A stretch of 64,000 bases of DNA from Euglena gracilis (taxonomy: Eukaryota > Euglenida > Euglenophyceae > Euglenales), in assembly GCA_039621445.1 (NCBI GenBank), contig CP154954.1, positions 69,630,670 to 69,694,669 on the forward strand, read 5' to 3'. The position numbers were made by a program, and so were the translations under genes. Position 1 is the first letter of the stretch, and each line of letters begins with the position of its first letter. The notes below the pieces were generated by a model, which saw only the letters and a list, made by a program, of their open reading frames with translations, was not told the origin of the DNA and did no database searches. This document shows positions 62,682 through 64,000 of the stretch, one piece after another.

Positions 62682-64000
62682 TGGCACGAAACTGAGCTAA
62701 TCCCTGCTCTATCTCAAAATTAATACAACCAACATTCTTTTCAAAAAAGATTGCCGTGGACGTACGAGAAAGAGGTTTCCCTGGAAAGATGATCTTAAAA
62801 AGATGGGTAAGATAGGGGGATGGTCAAACAAGGTATGTGCTTAGACAAAAGAAGGGGAAGGCACCTCTTCCAAGCACTGAAAAATATCGACGGGGGGGGT
62901 GCTTATTTTGCCATGCTATCAACAAGCAACAAGGGTGAGGTTTTTTTTAAGGACTTGAAAATACAGTGGCAAAATAAAATATCCTTCCATTTTGGGGGGC
63001 AACTTTTAAATTTGAAAGCATTTATATGTATCAATAATTCTCGCCAAAAATCAACCTTCGGTTTTGATGAAATACAGGGAGAACAAAAGTTAAACCAGAC
63101 CAAAGTTTTGGTGAAATAACCAAATTTCACCATAATTATTTACACCGTATTTTTACTGGTGTCGGGACTTGAAAATCCAGTGGCAAAATAAAATATCCTT
63201 CCATTTTGGGGGGCAACTTTTAAATTTGAAAGCATTTATAAGTATCAATAATTTCTCGCCAAATCAACCTTCGGTTTTGATGAAATACAGGGAGAACAAA
63301 AGTTACACCAGACCAAAGTTTTGGTGAAATAACCAAATTTCACCATAATTATTTACACCGTATTTTTTTAACTGGTGTCGGTTTCTTGCACCCTCTTCTG
63401 TGAAGCATCAGCCAAATTTAACTAAAAAAGGCTGAAAATTGCTCCAAAAATGATAATGTTGGCAAGTATTGACTCTTGGTGTTAATTTGAGAAAAGATCG
63501 CCTGAATAAAAAGGACGGGCAAAACTGCTTAACAAGAGCTAAGGAGCAGTTGAATATCAAGTATTTTTTAAAAAAAATTCCGTAAAAAAAATCCCAAAAT
63601 ATTTTCCATAATTTTTTGTCCATCGCACTTTTATCTTCCTTGTGGCATATTTTCCAGAAATATTTCCTTTGAAAGAAGCCTGGGCCACGGGTGTAAGCCT
63701 AGGCGAAAACTTCGTAACACACCGATTTGAACAGTCAGATTACTTCCCAGAGTAGCAGGGCGGATCTTATCTTCATTACTTTCCTGACAGCCCAAACACA
63801 ATTTCCCAGAGCAGTGGTAAACATTTTTGCCCAGAAGGGGAACAAAATTAGTGGACTATGTATGTATCAATTTTTCTACCATCCATGTATCCATTTCTTC
63901 CACCAGTTGCCATCACCTTAAAGCAATAGAGTAAATCACACAGGGGGGTTTCACCTGTCGGAGGTTTCCTGCGTGGTGTGTGTGCCATATGTTTGTGCAT
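62682..64000. repeat. Second copy of 40.56-41.66 kb, with an internal jump back
   Basis: 62682-63164 matches about 40556-41035 with several single-base and homopolymer differences. At 63165 the sequence returns to the equivalent of 40828 and then matches it exactly to the window end. Sequence left of 62682 is unrelated to that left of 40556, apart from a short TCGTGATTTTCGTGG motif. Confidence 0.93.

Overview
The window is nuclear DNA from a photosynthetic protist with a large, intron-dense, repeat-packed genome. The evidence is multi-exon genes with GT-AG and probably some GC-AG introns, a non-LTR retrotransposon, interstitial telomere-like repeats, kilobase-scale microsatellites, many poly-G/poly-C tracts, and a gene whose N-terminus looks like a plastid (thylakoid) targeting sequence. 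I cannot fix the lineage. A dinoflagellate (one-directional gene arrays, non-GT donors) and a euglenid (a transposon-like intron matching the euglenid nonconventional-intron pattern) are the two best candidates.

Layout. 1-7247: a decayed LINE on the minus strand, running off the left edge, with its 5' end against a degenerate telomere-like array (7285-7558). 8326-8736: a small element with perfect 54-bp terminal inverted repeats (TIRs). 9247-19424: gene A (minus), unrecognised product; one intron holds a 3.1-kb TIR element (14842-17987) and another a (CCA)n block; a (GT)n block lies just upstream. 21154-33690: gene B (minus), an ER-membrane RING E3 ubiquitin ligase of the HRD1/AMFR/RNF139 type, whose RING is split over three exons and further interrupted by a 115-bp MITE. 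33.7-38.9 kb: poly-G/C repeats and four kinds of minisatellite. 39035-40389: two exons of a possible gene C (minus). 42344-46236: gene D (minus), a phase-consistent four-exon gene for a 163-residue Cys-rich, probably plastid-lumenal protein, with another copy of the same MITE at its last splice acceptor. 46.4-50.5 kb: repeats, a telomere-like foldback, a third MITE copy and an element with 187-bp TIRs. 50.6-51.4 kb: possible exons. 53984-60149: gene E (minus), twelve phase-consistent exons ending in a stop, unrecognised product. 60.2-62.7 kb: repeats. 62682-64000: a near copy and then an exact copy of 40.6-41.7 kb.

Every coding segment I can support, including the LINE, is on the minus strand. 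Gene models were built by hand, joining exons only where splice signals and codon phase agreed across each junction; protein names come from remembered family features, not a search. The most interesting observation is the MITE family with CCAGAC...GTCTGG ends and 6-bp target duplications. One copy sits inside the codons of the RING's first Cys pair in such a way that exact excision restores the frame, and the boundaries implied match the CAG(+4 to +6)/CTG(-8 to -6) signature of euglenid nonconventional introns.
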